A stretch of DNA of 7,310 nt from JBDZUZ01 sp040255445 (GCA_040255445.1 JBDZUZ010000172.1:1-7310); one strand, 5' to 3'. Numbered from the stretch's first letter, positions 1 to 6,468 are shown. Notes: generated by a model not told the origin, from the letters alone. Numbers and translations are program-made.

Positions 1-1034
1 TTCTTCATCTTGGGCGGCTTGGGGAACGCGACCTCGATGTACGGCCCCAGCGCGGTGTCGTACGCGGTCATGGTGACGAAGTGCAGATCGAGCTTGGCGC
101 CGCGATCAAAGCCTTTCCGCCCCGTGTCGGGCGAGGGCGCCACCGCGCCCTCGAAGGGATCGAAGCGGAACGCCCGGATGATCTCCCGCGGCCGGTCGCC
201 GCGGTAGTTGTAGAAGATCACGGTGTCGCCATCGGCGATGCGCGTGGCGGCGCGATCGGCGTCGTCAATACCGATCGCGGTGGGGCAGATGAACTCGTCG
301 CCTTCCATCGATTTGCTGGTGGGGCTGTCGTAGTAGGCCTGCACCGCCGCGACCGCCTCGGTCGCGCTGTTCGCGCCCGCTGCCGCCTCGCCGCGCCCGG
401 TCATGCAGCCGTACGCCTGCGAGACCCGCTCCCAGCGATCGTCGCGGTCCATCGCGTAGTACCGGCCCATGATCGAGACCACGCGGCCGACGCCGATGGC
501 GCCGCACTGCTTCACCACCTGCGACACGAACTCCTTGCCCGTGAACGGGCCGGTGTCGCGACCATCGGTGAAGAGATGGATCAGAACCTTGCTCAGCCCG
601 AGTGTCTTCGCGGCCCGCAGCAGGGCAAAGAGGTGCTCGAGCTGGCCGTGCACACCGGCATCCGATGCGATCCCCATGAGGTGAAGTGCGGCGTTGCGGT
701 CGCGGCAGGTCTCGATCGCGCGGCGGATCACCTCGTTGTGCTCGAATCCCCGACGGGCTGCCTTGGTGATCGCCACCGACTCCTGGTCGACGATGCGGCC
801 CGCGCCGATGTTCTGGTGGCCGACCTCCGAGTTGCCCATCGTTCCTTCGGGCAGGCCCACATCCTCACCGCTGGTGGCGATCAGTGTGGTCGGGTAACGC
901 GACATCAACTCATCAGCGACCGGCGTCCGCGCGATCTTGATCGCGTTGAATGCGTCGTGCTCGGGGTGCGGGTTGTGGCCCCAGCCATCGCGGATGATCA
1001 GGACCAGCGGGGTGTTGCGGGCTTGCGTCGGCAT
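1..1034 (-). CDS. gpmI: 2,3-bisphosphoglycerate-independent phosphoglycerate mutase, N-terminal 344 residues (3' end outside window)
   Basis: This glycolytic/gluconeogenic cytoplasmic enzyme interconverts 3- and 2-phosphoglycerate through a phosphoserine intermediate, using two Mn2+ ions and no bisphosphoglycerate cofactor. Translating the minus strand from the ATG at 1034 gives the alkaline-phosphatase-fold start IIRDGWG (metal-ligand Asp16), then the phosphoserine motif GNSEVGH with the nucleophile Ser69. It continues with MGIASDAGVH (His129), TDGRDT (Arg159-Asp160), GRYYAMDRD (Arg191, Arg197) and YNYRGDRPR (Arg278, Arg281). These match the substrate-binding residues known in the family. 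The reading frame stays open to the left edge, ending in KPPKMK. The family is about 510-550 residues long, so the remaining metal-binding half lies outside the window. The ATG is supported by the correct distance to the DGWG motif and a GGAG 11 bases upstream. The peroxiredoxin gene lies 87 bp upstream in the same direction, so co-transcription is possible. The family assignment is very secure. Confidence 0.96.
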   Translation of the reverse strand, partial: MPTQARNTPLVLIIRDGWGHNPHPEHDAFNAIKIARTPVADELMSRYPTTLIATSGEDVGLPEGTMGNSEVGHQNIGAGRIVDQESVAITKAARRGFEHNEVIRRAIETCRDRNAALHLMGIASDAGVHGQLEHLFALLRAAKTLGLSKVLIHLFTDGRDTGPFTGKEFVSQVVKQCGAIGVGRVVSIMGRYYAMDRDDRWERVSQAYGCMTGRGEAAAGANSATEAVAAVQAYYDSPTSKSMEGDEFICPTAIGIDDADRAATRIADGDTVIFYNYRGDRPREIIRAFRFDPFEGAVAPSPDTGRKGFDRGAKLDLHFVTMTAYDTALGPYIEVAFPKPPKMK

Positions 1035-1094
1035 CGCGGTCGGCGCTCCGGAGCGGCGTGGATGAACTGGACGGTGCGGGGGGCGTGGCAACGC

Positions 1095-1110
1095 CCGGCC
1101 TGCAGGCCGG
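1095..1110. repeat. Perfect 16-bp palindrome in the peroxiredoxin-gpmI gap
   Basis: The 16 bases CCGGCCTGCAGGCCGG are fully self-complementary. They are flanked by CGCCC (1092-1096, overlapping) and GGGCG (1113-1117), which can also pair if GGAC is bulged. The palindrome lies 11 bp after the peroxiredoxin stop codon and about 60 bp before the gpmI start. No T-tract follows on either strand, so a classical intrinsic terminator is not supported. It could be a dispersed GC-rich repeat, a transcript-stabilising hairpin, or a protein-binding site; the window cannot decide. Confidence 0.6.
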
Positions 1111-1121
1111 ACGGGCGAGCG

Positions 1122-1607
1122 TCAGACCTGCTCGAGGACCTTCTTCCAGTCCATGGCCTGGCCGGGCGGCCGTGCCTCGACGAACTTGACCTTGCCCTTG
1201 CCGTCGGCCGACTGCCCGATGACAACGGTGCCGCGGTTCGCGACGTTCAGATCGGCCCAATACAGGCCGTACGCCTTGCACACCGAGCGGTGCAGATCGC
1301 TCAGCAGGGTCTGCTTGTAGTTCTCCTGCTCAGCCCACGCTTTATTCGCGGCGAACGAATCGCAGGACACGCCGACGACCGTCGCGTTCTTGCCGGTCCA
1401 GTCGGAGAAATCCTGGCTGATGCACTTCATCTCGGTCGAGCAAACGCCCGTGAAAGCGAACGGGTAGAACGCCAGCACGACGTCGCCCTTCTTGACCGCA
1501 TCCGAGAGTTTCCACTCGGCCCGGTCCTGGGTCGTCAGCGTGAAATCGGGGGCGACATCGCCGACGGCGAGCGGCGCGGAGCGGGGAGTCAGGTGTTCGT
1601 TCTTCAT
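1122..1607 (-). CDS. AhpE-like thiol peroxidase (peroxiredoxin, AhpC/TSA family)
   Basis: This 161-residue thioredoxin-fold peroxidase is expected to reduce hydrogen peroxide, organic peroxides or peroxynitrite in the cytoplasm through a cysteine sulfenic acid. The start GDVAPDFTL is the usual AhpC/TSA opening. The active-site motif YPFAFTGVCSTE contains Pro49, Thr53 and the peroxidatic Cys56, and Arg125 in NRGTVVI is the conserved catalytic arginine. The FAFTGVC form resembles one-Cys AhpE proteins. Cys62, Cys82 and Cys110 are also present, and whether one acts as a resolving cysteine cannot be seen. The open frame extends far upstream, but the ATG at 1607 is chosen because AAGGA (1615-1619) lies 7 bases before it and the domain begins about 15 residues later. 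The length matches AhpE proteins (about 150-160 residues). It is divergent from the yggS-like gene and lies upstream of gpmI. The family is secure; the exact subclass is less so. Confidence 0.93.
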   Translation of the reverse strand: MKNEHLTPRSAPLAVGDVAPDFTLTTQDRAEWKLSDAVKKGDVVLAFYPFAFTGVCSTEMKCISQDFSDWTGKNATVVGVSCDSFAANKAWAEQENYKQTLLSDLHRSVCKAYGLYWADLNVANRGTVVIGQSADGKGKVKFVEARPPGQAMDWKKVLEQV

Positions 1608-1614
1608 GCGGCGT

Positions 1615-1619
1615 TCCTT
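1615..1619 (-). promoter_or_regulatory. Ribosome binding site of the peroxiredoxin gene
   Basis: AAGGA on the minus strand lies 7 bases before the ATG at 1607. This spacing is good and decides the start over several upstream in-frame candidates. Confidence 0.75.
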
Positions 1620-1844
1620 CGGGTCGTGGCCGCGGCGGGATTCGCCCGGCATGGTCAGCCCAGCGTAGGAGCAAACGCCCGCTGCCGGGAGGCCGAGGGC
1701 GGTGCCGACAGGGGGTGAATTCCTCAGGCCGGCCTCATCCCTCGCCGCGGCGTCCACGGGCCCCGCCCCAGTTGATACTCTTACAGCGGCGGGGCGCCGG
1801 GATGCGACCCGGCGAGTTGGACGCCCCCGCCGCGCCGAGTGCAC

Positions 1845-1850
1845 GGAGGA
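1845..1850 (+). promoter_or_regulatory. Ribosome binding site of the YggS gene
   Basis: GGAGGA lies 5 bases before the ATG at 1856. It is a near-perfect Shine-Dalgarno sequence and fixes this start over the in-frame ATGs upstream. Confidence 0.8.
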
Positions 1851-1855
1851 ATCGG

Positions 1856-2749
1856 ATGACCGCAACGCAGTCACGGCCGGAATCGCTGGAAGCCCGTTAC
1901 GCGGAGGTGTGTGAACGCGTGGGGGCCGCGGCGGTGCGGTCGGGCCGCCGGGCGCAGGATGTCATCCTCGTCGCCGTCACCAAGACCGCCGACCCCGAGC
2001 AGATCCGCTCGCTCCTGCAACTGGGCCACCGTGATTTCGGTGAGAACCGTGTACAGCAGCTCGTGCAGCGGGCCGCGATGGTGGATGAATACCTCAACCG
2101 CCAGCGGCTGCTGCCCAGCAACCGCCGCGTACGCCAGGACCAGGCCGCCGAGACCCTCTTCCCGATGGGCACCAGCGAGCAGCTCCGGCCCGAGCCGGGC
2201 AGCAAAGACGGCGTCCGCTGGCACATGATCGGCCACCTGCAGCGCAACAAGGCCCGCAAGGTCGTCGAGTTCGTGCGGCTGATCCACAGCGTTGATTCGC
2301 TCCGGCTCGCCGAGGAACTCCAGACGATCGCGCTCAAACGTGACAAGGTCATCGAGATCCTGCTCGAGGTGAACTGCTCGGGCGAGGCGAACAAGAAGGG
2401 TTGCCCGATGCCCGCGGCGATGCCGCTGGCCGAGCAGATCGAGACGATGGTCAACATCCGCCTCCGCGGCGTGATGACCATGGCGCCCTACAGCGAAAAC
2501 CCGGAGGAGGCGAGGTCGACCTTCGCCCGCTGCCGCGAACTCTACGAAGAGATGAAGACCATGGGCCTCGCGGACCCCGCCGGGTTCAACATCCTCTCTA
2601 TGGGGATGTCGGGCGATTACGAGGTCGCGATCTCCGAGGGCGCGAACATTGTCCGCGTCGGCTCGGCGATCTTCGGCGAGAAGGAAGATGCGCCGGTGCC
2701 CGAGGAGCAGCCCGAGCCCGAGGAAGAGGGCGAAGAGGAACCGGCCTGA
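1856..2749 (+). CDS. yggS: YggS/PLPBP-family pyridoxal 5'-phosphate homeostasis protein with insertion and acidic tail
   Basis: Proteins of this family bind pyridoxal 5'-phosphate on a single alanine-racemase-like barrel and act in vitamin B6 and amino-acid homeostasis, with no confirmed catalytic reaction. Visible motifs in order are AVTK with the PLP lysine Lys43, DFGENRVQ (60-67), WHMIGHLQRNK (122-132), HSVDS (144-148), NCSGEANKKG, LSMGMSGDYEVAI (247-259) and GANIVRVGSAIFG (262-274), which binds the phosphate. At 297 residues it is well longer than the roughly 230 of E. coli YggS. The extra length comes from a charged insertion at about residues 79-119, before the WHMIGHLQ motif, and a tail at 275-297 in which 11 of 23 residues are Glu. 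The ATG at 1856 has a strong Shine-Dalgarno. It is transcribed alone on the plus strand and converges on the amidase gene, with a hairpin terminator between them. The family is very secure; the role of the extra segments is unknown. Confidence 0.95.
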   Translation: MTATQSRPESLEARYAEVCERVGAAAVRSGRRAQDVILVAVTKTADPEQIRSLLQLGHRDFGENRVQQLVQRAAMVDEYLNRQRLLPSNRRVRQDQAAETLFPMGTSEQLRPEPGSKDGVRWHMIGHLQRNKARKVVEFVRLIHSVDSLRLAEELQTIALKRDKVIEILLEVNCSGEANKKGCPMPAAMPLAEQIETMVNIRLRGVMTMAPYSENPEEARSTFARCRELYEEMKTMGLADPAGFNILSMGMSGDYEVAISEGANIVRVGSAIFGEKEDAPVPEEQPEPEEEGEEEPA

Positions 2750-2807
2750 GACTCGCGGAGCCACTGCCGCGGCTCAAGCATCGCAAGAACGCAAACACCC
2801 AACGAAA

Positions 2808-2829
2808 AACGCCGCCCCATGGCGGCGTT
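2808..2829. terminator. Bidirectional intrinsic terminator between the YggS and amidase genes
   Basis: A perfect 9-bp stem, AACGCCGCC (2808-2816) against GGCGGCGTT (2821-2829), closes a 4-base loop. On the minus strand it is followed by a T-run (the complement of the A-tract 2805-2809), giving a textbook terminator for the amidase transcript. On the plus strand TCTCTGTTCT follows, a weaker U-rich tail for the YggS transcript. It lies between convergent stop codons, 58 bp after the YggS stop and 24 bp beyond the amidase stop. Confidence 0.85.
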
Positions 2830-2853
2830 CTCTGTTCTGGTGTTCGGTGAGCG

Positions 2854-3585
2854 TCAGACGTACCGCAGCGGTCCGCCCGGGCCACGCGCTGAGAGCATGT
2901 AGCCCTGCAGATTGCGGCCGGGGCAGGCGGAGGCCTTGATCTCCTGGTGCGTGTAGACGCGGTTCACCGGCACGCGGTACCGCCGCATCTGGTCCGCCAC
3001 GAAGGAGCTGAGCGCCGCGAGCGCCGCCGAGGTCGGGCGGTGCTCATCGAAGTTGCCCATCACCATGATGCCCAGGTTGTGCGGGTTGTTCTCCGAGACG
3101 TGGGCGCCCTCGATCGAGATCGGCCGCCCCTGCCAGACGCGGCCATCGGGATCGACCACGTAGTGGTAGCCGATGTCGACCCAGTTCGAGCCGCGGGCGC
3201 GGTGCGACCGGCGGATGCTCTCGAGCCGCTTGGCGATGTTGCCCTGGCCGGAGAGGCCCAGCGAGTTGATGGCGTCGTGGTGGATGGTGATGCGCTGGAT
3301 GCCGCGCATCGGCGTGGCGACCGACCACTGCGGCGCGGCCGAGGTCCACGCGGTCCGCGGCATCACGCCGCGGGGCGGGGCGACCGGGCCGGAGGGCGGC
3401 GTGCGCACCGGAGGGGGCGGGACGGTGGCGCCGGTGCCCGCATCCGGCCAGAGCGGACCGGGAAGGCCGGCGGAGCGCGTCGGCGACGCAGATTCGCACG
3501 CGGCCAGGAACGCGGCCGCGCCGGCGATCATGCCGCCGACAACCACCTCACGCCTTGATAGTTCATTCCTCACGGAGTTATGCAT
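2854..3585 (-). CDS. N-acetylmuramoyl-L-alanine amidase (Amidase_2/PGRP fold) with Tat-type lipoprotein signal
   Basis: This zinc enzyme of 243 residues should cut the bond between N-acetylmuramic acid and L-alanine in peptidoglycan, for wall turnover or fragment recycling. The N-terminus carries a twin-arginine motif SRREVVV (10-16), a hydrophobic stretch (17-29) and a lipobox LAAC with Cys30. It is therefore probably exported folded through Tat and lipid-anchored. A proline-rich linker follows (about 42-73). The catalytic domain shows ITIHHD with zinc ligand His102, DIGYHYVVD with Tyr140, and THQEIKASACPG with His213 and Cys221, the His/His/Cys set and tyrosine of T7 lysozyme and PGRPs. The T7 catalytic lysine position appears to be Ser219. 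The ATG at 3585 gives the whole signal region but has only a poor Shine-Dalgarno. The gene follows asnB by 162 bp in the same direction, with possible -10 boxes in the gap, and ends at a strong terminator. Fold and zinc site are secure; the Tat/lipoprotein call is an inference from the motif. Confidence 0.93.
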   Translation of the reverse strand: MHNSVRNELSRREVVVGGMIAGAAAFLAACESASPTRSAGLPGPLWPDAGTGATVPPPPVRTPPSGPVAPPRGVMPRTAWTSAAPQWSVATPMRGIQRITIHHDAINSLGLSGQGNIAKRLESIRRSHRARGSNWVDIGYHYVVDPDGRVWQGRPISIEGAHVSENNPHNLGIMVMGNFDEHRPTSAALAALSSFVADQMRRYRVPVNRVYTHQEIKASACPGRNLQGYMLSARGPGGPLRYV

Positions 3586-3747
3586 CGGACGGTCGTCCCC
3601 GCGGGTCTTGAAATCGGGGTTTGGGCCGAGTTATAGGACCAGGCTCCCCGGTGCAGAGCGAGTCAGCGGCCCCTCCGGCCGCGAGTTCTCGCTTCGGCGG
3701 ACCGGATTGTACCGGCGACGACGATGCGGGCGGCGAGGAAAAGGGGA
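3586..3747 (-). promoter_or_regulatory. Gap between asnB and the amidase gene with two possible -10 boxes
   Basis: On the minus strand TATAAC (complement of 3630-3635) lies 44 bases before the amidase ATG, and a TACAAT, close to the ideal -10 hexamer, lies further up (complement of 3706-3711). Neither has a recognisable -35 at 16-18 bp. No terminator hairpin with a T-run follows the asnB stop, so read-through from asnB is possible. The promoter calls rest on the -10 hexamers alone and are weak. Confidence 0.3.
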
Positions 3748-5796
3748 TCAGCCGGGCGGAAGGCTCCTGGCCCAGATCGCCAGGACGAGCAGCATGTACA
3801 GCCGCTGGCTGTGATCGCGGCGGCTGGTCAGGTGTTCATGAAGGAAGCGGCGGGCGACCTCGGTGCGGATACGGAGGCCGAGTCTTGATTCCGGGAATGG
3901 GTCGGCGGAGTGGAGGGTGTCGGAGAGGAGCGTGCCCAGGCCGCCAAAGTCGGAGCGGAACCACTCGCCGATGGGGATGGCAAAGCCGCGCTTGGGGCGG
4001 TCGACGATCTCAGCCGGGAAGTAACGCCGGGCGACCTCGCGGAGCAGGCCCTTGCGCTGACCGTTGAGCAGGAGCGATTCGCGGGTGGCGGTGAGGGCGG
4101 AGCGGGCGAGCGTGGAGTCGAGGAAGGGGGAGCGGAGTTCGAGTGCGCAGGACATGGTGGCGGTGTCGGCTTTGCGGAGGAGGTCCCACTCGAGGTAGTT
4201 GAGATCATCGAGGCGTGTGTCGCGGCCGTGCTGGCGACGCATCGCTTCAACGGAGCCGTGGTCGGGGCCGGGCTGTGGCTCAACCAGCGCATCGAGCAAG
4301 GGCGCGGGGAAGATCGCGATCAGTTGGTCGTAACCCGTGGCCGCCGCGGCGTTGAGGAGGCGGGCGAGTTTGCTTCGGCGCGAGCGTGGATGCGCCGTGC
4401 GTTCGATCACGCGGGCCGCCGCGCGGAGCGGTCGAGATGGGAGCCAGGTCGCGGCGGTCAGGAGCGGCGCGATGAGCTGTCGCTCGTACCCGAGGAAGAG
4501 ATCGTCGCCGCCGTCGCCGCCAAGCGCGACGGTGACGTGGTTGCGCGCAGCGCGGCTGACCCAGGTGGTGGGGAGGAGCGAGCTGTCGCCGAAGGGGAGG
4601 CCGAGTGCGCGGATCTGCGATTCGAGGTCTGTGACGGGATCCGGGTGGCAGTCGAGGATGTGGTGCTTGATGCCCAGATGGTGAGCGGTCGCGGCGGCGT
4701 CGGCTGATTCGTCGTATCCGCCGACAGGCATGCGCACGGTAAAGGCGCTGATGTCGGGCCGGACCTGTCGCGCGAACGCGGCGATGAGCGCGGAGTCGAT
4801 ACCGCCGCTCAGGAAACAGCCGAGCGGCACATCCGCCTCGAGCCTTTGGTGGACCGATGCGCGCAGCTGGGCTTCGACGGTGTCGGCATCGAGCGGACGC
4901 TTGGATGACTGCAGGTCGGTTGGGAGAGAACCGAACTGCGAGCCTCGTCCCTGTTGTTTGGTCGGCAGCAGGTACCTCCCGCTCCCGCTGTACTGTTCAA
5001 CGACGTCGCGTTGTGGGAGCACGAGGAACGCACCGTCGGCGATCCATGCACGCACCGCGAGCGGCCGGATTGTCTGCGGGATTCCGAACGCTTCGCCGAC
5101 CGCGATCAGTCCCGGCACGCTGCTGGACCACGCGCCGAGCCGGACACCATCACGCTCCCACCTGGCCGCGTACAGCGGCTTCTCGCCGAAGCGGTCGCGG
5201 ATCAGCACTATTTCCGCTTCCGCCGCATCCCAGATCGCCGCGGCGTACATGCCTTCGAGGGTGTCGAGAAGACGCCACTTATTGCGGCGCCATTCGTGGG
5301 GGATGACTTCGGTGTCGCTGTGGTCGGTGGTTAAGGTGTGGCCCGCCGCGGCGAGTTCCCTGCGGAGTTCGCGGTGGTTGTAGATGCAGCCGTTGAAGAC
5401 GATGGCAAGGCGGTCGGCGGGGGCGCTTTGCACCGGGCGGTAGTCGACGGCGCTGTTGGGGGAGCCGTGGAAGAGCAGTGGGGTGCAGTCGTCCCCGGTG
5501 CAGTCGATACCAGCACTGTCGATTCGGGCCCCGCCGGCGTCCTCGCCGCGGATCAGCATGGGCTGCGCGCCGCCAGCGTGGTCGAGGATCGAGAGGCGGC
5601 GGTGGACCATCGCGACCGTGGCGGTCGAGCCATCGGCGCGGCGGGCGCGGTCGCGGAAGCGGCCGTGGCCGTCGGGGCCGCGGTGGCGGATGGAGCTATC
5701 GAGCAGGTCGAGCCAGCGCTCGGGGATCGCCTCGCGCAGCGGCGGCGGGGTCACGCCGGGTGGGTCGATGCGCAGGATGCCGCCGATGCCGCACAT
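3748..5796 (-). CDS. asnB: Asparagine synthase (glutamine-hydrolysing), AsnB type
   Basis: This cytoplasmic enzyme makes asparagine from aspartate, ATP and glutamine. The class II glutaminase half begins MCGIGGI with the nucleophile Cys2, followed by RHRGPDG, HRRLSILD (65-72), FNGCIYNHRELR (134-145) and SDTEVI (160-165). The synthetase half has the ATP-pyrophosphatase loop SGGIDS (330-335), LPFGDSS (400-406), GDGGDDLF (427-434), a helical region with LRKADTATM and ELRSPFLD, and RPKRGFAIPIGEWF near the C-terminus. The ATG is fixed by Cys2. At 682 residues it is longer than E. coli AsnB (554), partly because of a segment of about 48 residues (81-128) inserted between QPM and VFNG, rich in Asp, Ser, Gly and Cys. 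Position 137 is Cys where the family usually has the glutamine-binding Glu of NGEIYN. The gene starts 18 bp after the membrane-protein stop with no Shine-Dalgarno, which suggests an operon and perhaps coupled translation. A related AsnB-like amidotransferase acting on another substrate cannot be excluded. Confidence 0.92.
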   Translation of the reverse strand: MCGIGGILRIDPPGVTPPPLREAIPERWLDLLDSSIRHRGPDGHGRFRDRARRADGSTATVAMVHRRLSILDHAGGAQPMLIRGEDAGGARIDSAGIDCTGDDCTPLLFHGSPNSAVDYRPVQSAPADRLAIVFNGCIYNHRELRRELAAAGHTLTTDHSDTEVIPHEWRRNKWRLLDTLEGMYAAAIWDAAEAEIVLIRDRFGEKPLYAARWERDGVRLGAWSSSVPGLIAVGEAFGIPQTIRPLAVRAWIADGAFLVLPQRDVVEQYSGSGRYLLPTKQQGRGSQFGSLPTDLQSSKRPLDADTVEAQLRASVHQRLEADVPLGCFLSGGIDSALIAAFARQVRPDISAFTVRMPVGGYDESADAAATAHHLGIKHHILDCHPDPVTDLESQIRALGLPFGDSSLLPTTWVSRAARNHVTVALGGDGGDDLFLGYERQLIAPLLTAATWLPSRPLRAAARVIERTAHPRSRRSKLARLLNAAAATGYDQLIAIFPAPLLDALVEPQPGPDHGSVEAMRRQHGRDTRLDDLNYLEWDLLRKADTATMSCALELRSPFLDSTLARSALTATRESLLLNGQRKGLLREVARRYFPAEIVDRPKRGFAIPIGEWFRSDFGGLGTLLSDTLHSADPFPESRLGLRIRTEVARRFLHEHLTSRRDHSQRLYMLLVLAIWARSLPPG
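5482..5526 (-). repeat. Three imperfect 15-bp tandem repeats inside asnB
   Basis: Units 5482-5496, 5497-5511 and 5512-5526 are diverged copies. The first two share the 10 bases GGTGCAGTCG at their plus-strand starts, and the third is looser. On the coding strand they encode RIDSA, GIDCT and GDDCT (residues 91-105), a five-residue repeat within the inserted segment of the glutaminase domain. The array keeps the reading frame. Confidence 0.6.
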
Positions 5797-5814
5797 GGGA
5801 GAGAGCGTACCGAG

Positions 5815-6456
5815 TCAGGAGGGCTGCTTGTCCTGGGGCGGCTCGCCCTTGGGCTGCTTTGCGGTTTCCGGCGGCGCGGTGTCGGGGCCGACGATGTCCG
5901 CCGCGCTCCGGCGGCCGGCGACGCGTTCCTGCCGCAGCATCCACATGGTGTGGAGCACGCGGGTGAGGCAGATGCCCACGGCGAACCCGACGGCCGTCGC
6001 CATGGTCACCGAATAGCCGCGGTGCAGCATGTTGTTCTGCAGGCCCAGCGCGGCGATGTACAGCACCGGCGAGAGGATCGCCCGCTCGAACTGCACGAGC
6101 GTGGCATCACGCATGAAGGAGAGGTCGGCGTAGGCCGGGTTCTTCGGCTGCGCCTTGCGGCTCGGGCGGTGGTTGGCGATCCAGTGGAGCAGGTAGTACA
6201 CACCGACATCCGCGACGAGGTCGACGATGAAGGTGAGGGCGGTGACGGTGACCTTGTCGCCGAAGAATCGCCAGGTCCGGCCGAACGCTCTCACAGACCA
6301 GTCGGGGATGAGGCCGCCGAGTTTCGCGAGCAGGCCCGAGGTGTCCAGCGCGTGCATCACGCCGACGGTGATGAGCAGCGCGAGCACACCAGCGACGATG
6401 ATGTTGACGTTGACGTTGACGATCCGGCGGTCGTACAGCCGGGTGAGCCAGGCCAT
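5815..6456 (-). CDS. Uncharacterised four-helix membrane protein
   Basis: I do not recognise the family. The 213-residue protein has four likely membrane segments: about 19-37 (IIVAGVLALLITV...), 69-94 (VTVTALTFIVDLVADVG...), 126-144 (AILSPVLYIAALG...) and 147-172 (YSVTMATAVGFAVGIC...). A soluble stretch (38-68) contains a GRTWRFFGDK patch, a basic loop HRPSRKAQPKN lies at 96-106, and there is a hydrophilic Pro/Lys/Glu-rich tail (about 178-213). Asp79 and Asp83 sit within the second predicted helix, which is unusual for a simple anchor. The N-terminus carries VNVNVN, encoded by a hexanucleotide repeat. It starts 12 bp after the methyltransferase stop and ends 18 bp before asnB, so it is probably in one operon with both. 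The ATG at 6456 has no Shine-Dalgarno at normal spacing. Length, helices and coding context support a real gene; its function is unknown. Confidence 0.8.
   Translation of the reverse strand: MAWLTRLYDRRIVNVNVNIIVAGVLALLITVGVMHALDTSGLLAKLGGLIPDWSVRAFGRTWRFFGDKVTVTALTFIVDLVADVGVYYLLHWIANHRPSRKAQPKNPAYADLSFMRDATLVQFERAILSPVLYIAALGLQNNMLHRGYSVTMATAVGFAVGICLTRVLHTMWMLRQERVAGRRSAADIVGPDTAPPETAKQPKGEPPQDKQPS
6403..6420. repeat. Hexanucleotide tandem repeat (GTTGAC x3)
   Basis: Three perfect copies of GTTGAC on the plus strand encode VNVNVN (residues 13-18) of the membrane protein on the minus strand, just before its first membrane helix. Gain or loss of a unit would keep the frame. Confidence 0.7.
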
Positions 6457-6468
6457 AAGGTCGGGATG

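Larger units (their letters stand above)
1608..1855. promoter_or_regulatory. 248-bp divergent intergenic region between the peroxiredoxin and YggS genes
   Basis: This stretch separates two divergently oriented genes, so it must hold or carry the promoters of both unless transcription enters from further away. I see no convincing pair of -35 and -10 boxes. The only A/T-containing spot on the YggS side is around 1772-1783 (TTGATACTCTTA), which has no good partner at 17 bp. No small gene with coding character was recognised, and the open frames crossing it are extensions or shadows of the flanking genes. Both genes have strong ribosome binding sites at its ends. Confidence 0.5.

Noticed and set aside
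81..1718. A plus-strand open frame of 545 codons opposite gpmI and the peroxiredoxin gene
   Set aside because: It is antisense to two genes with clear catalytic motifs. The translation is Arg/Ala/Gly/Val-rich with no recognisable domain, as expected for a shadow frame in GC-rich DNA.
1772..1783. TTGATACTCTTA as a promoter for the YggS gene
   Set aside because: The TTGATA has no -10-like hexamer 16-18 bp downstream (the region is GGGCGCCGG), so it is not supported as a -35 box.
1608..1874. An upstream extension of the peroxiredoxin by 89 residues
   Set aside because: The extra residues are low-complexity Arg/Ser/Ala without a signal or domain, while the internal ATG has a well-spaced AAGGA and matches the family length.
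1871..2764. A minus-strand open frame of 297 codons opposite the YggS gene
   Set aside because: The plus strand has a complete set of YggS motifs and a strong ribosome binding site; the antisense product has no family character.
3645..3656. A 12-base match (TCCCCGGTGCAG) between the gap upstream of the amidase gene and the asnB repeat at 5492-5503
   Set aside because: In GC-rich DNA of this length several shared 12-mers are expected by chance, and the flanks do not extend the match.
3703..3724. Resemblance of a plus-strand stretch encoding DCTGDD to the asnB repeat
   Set aside because: The match is inexact and short, lies on the opposite strand relative to the asnB coding direction, and has no gene context.
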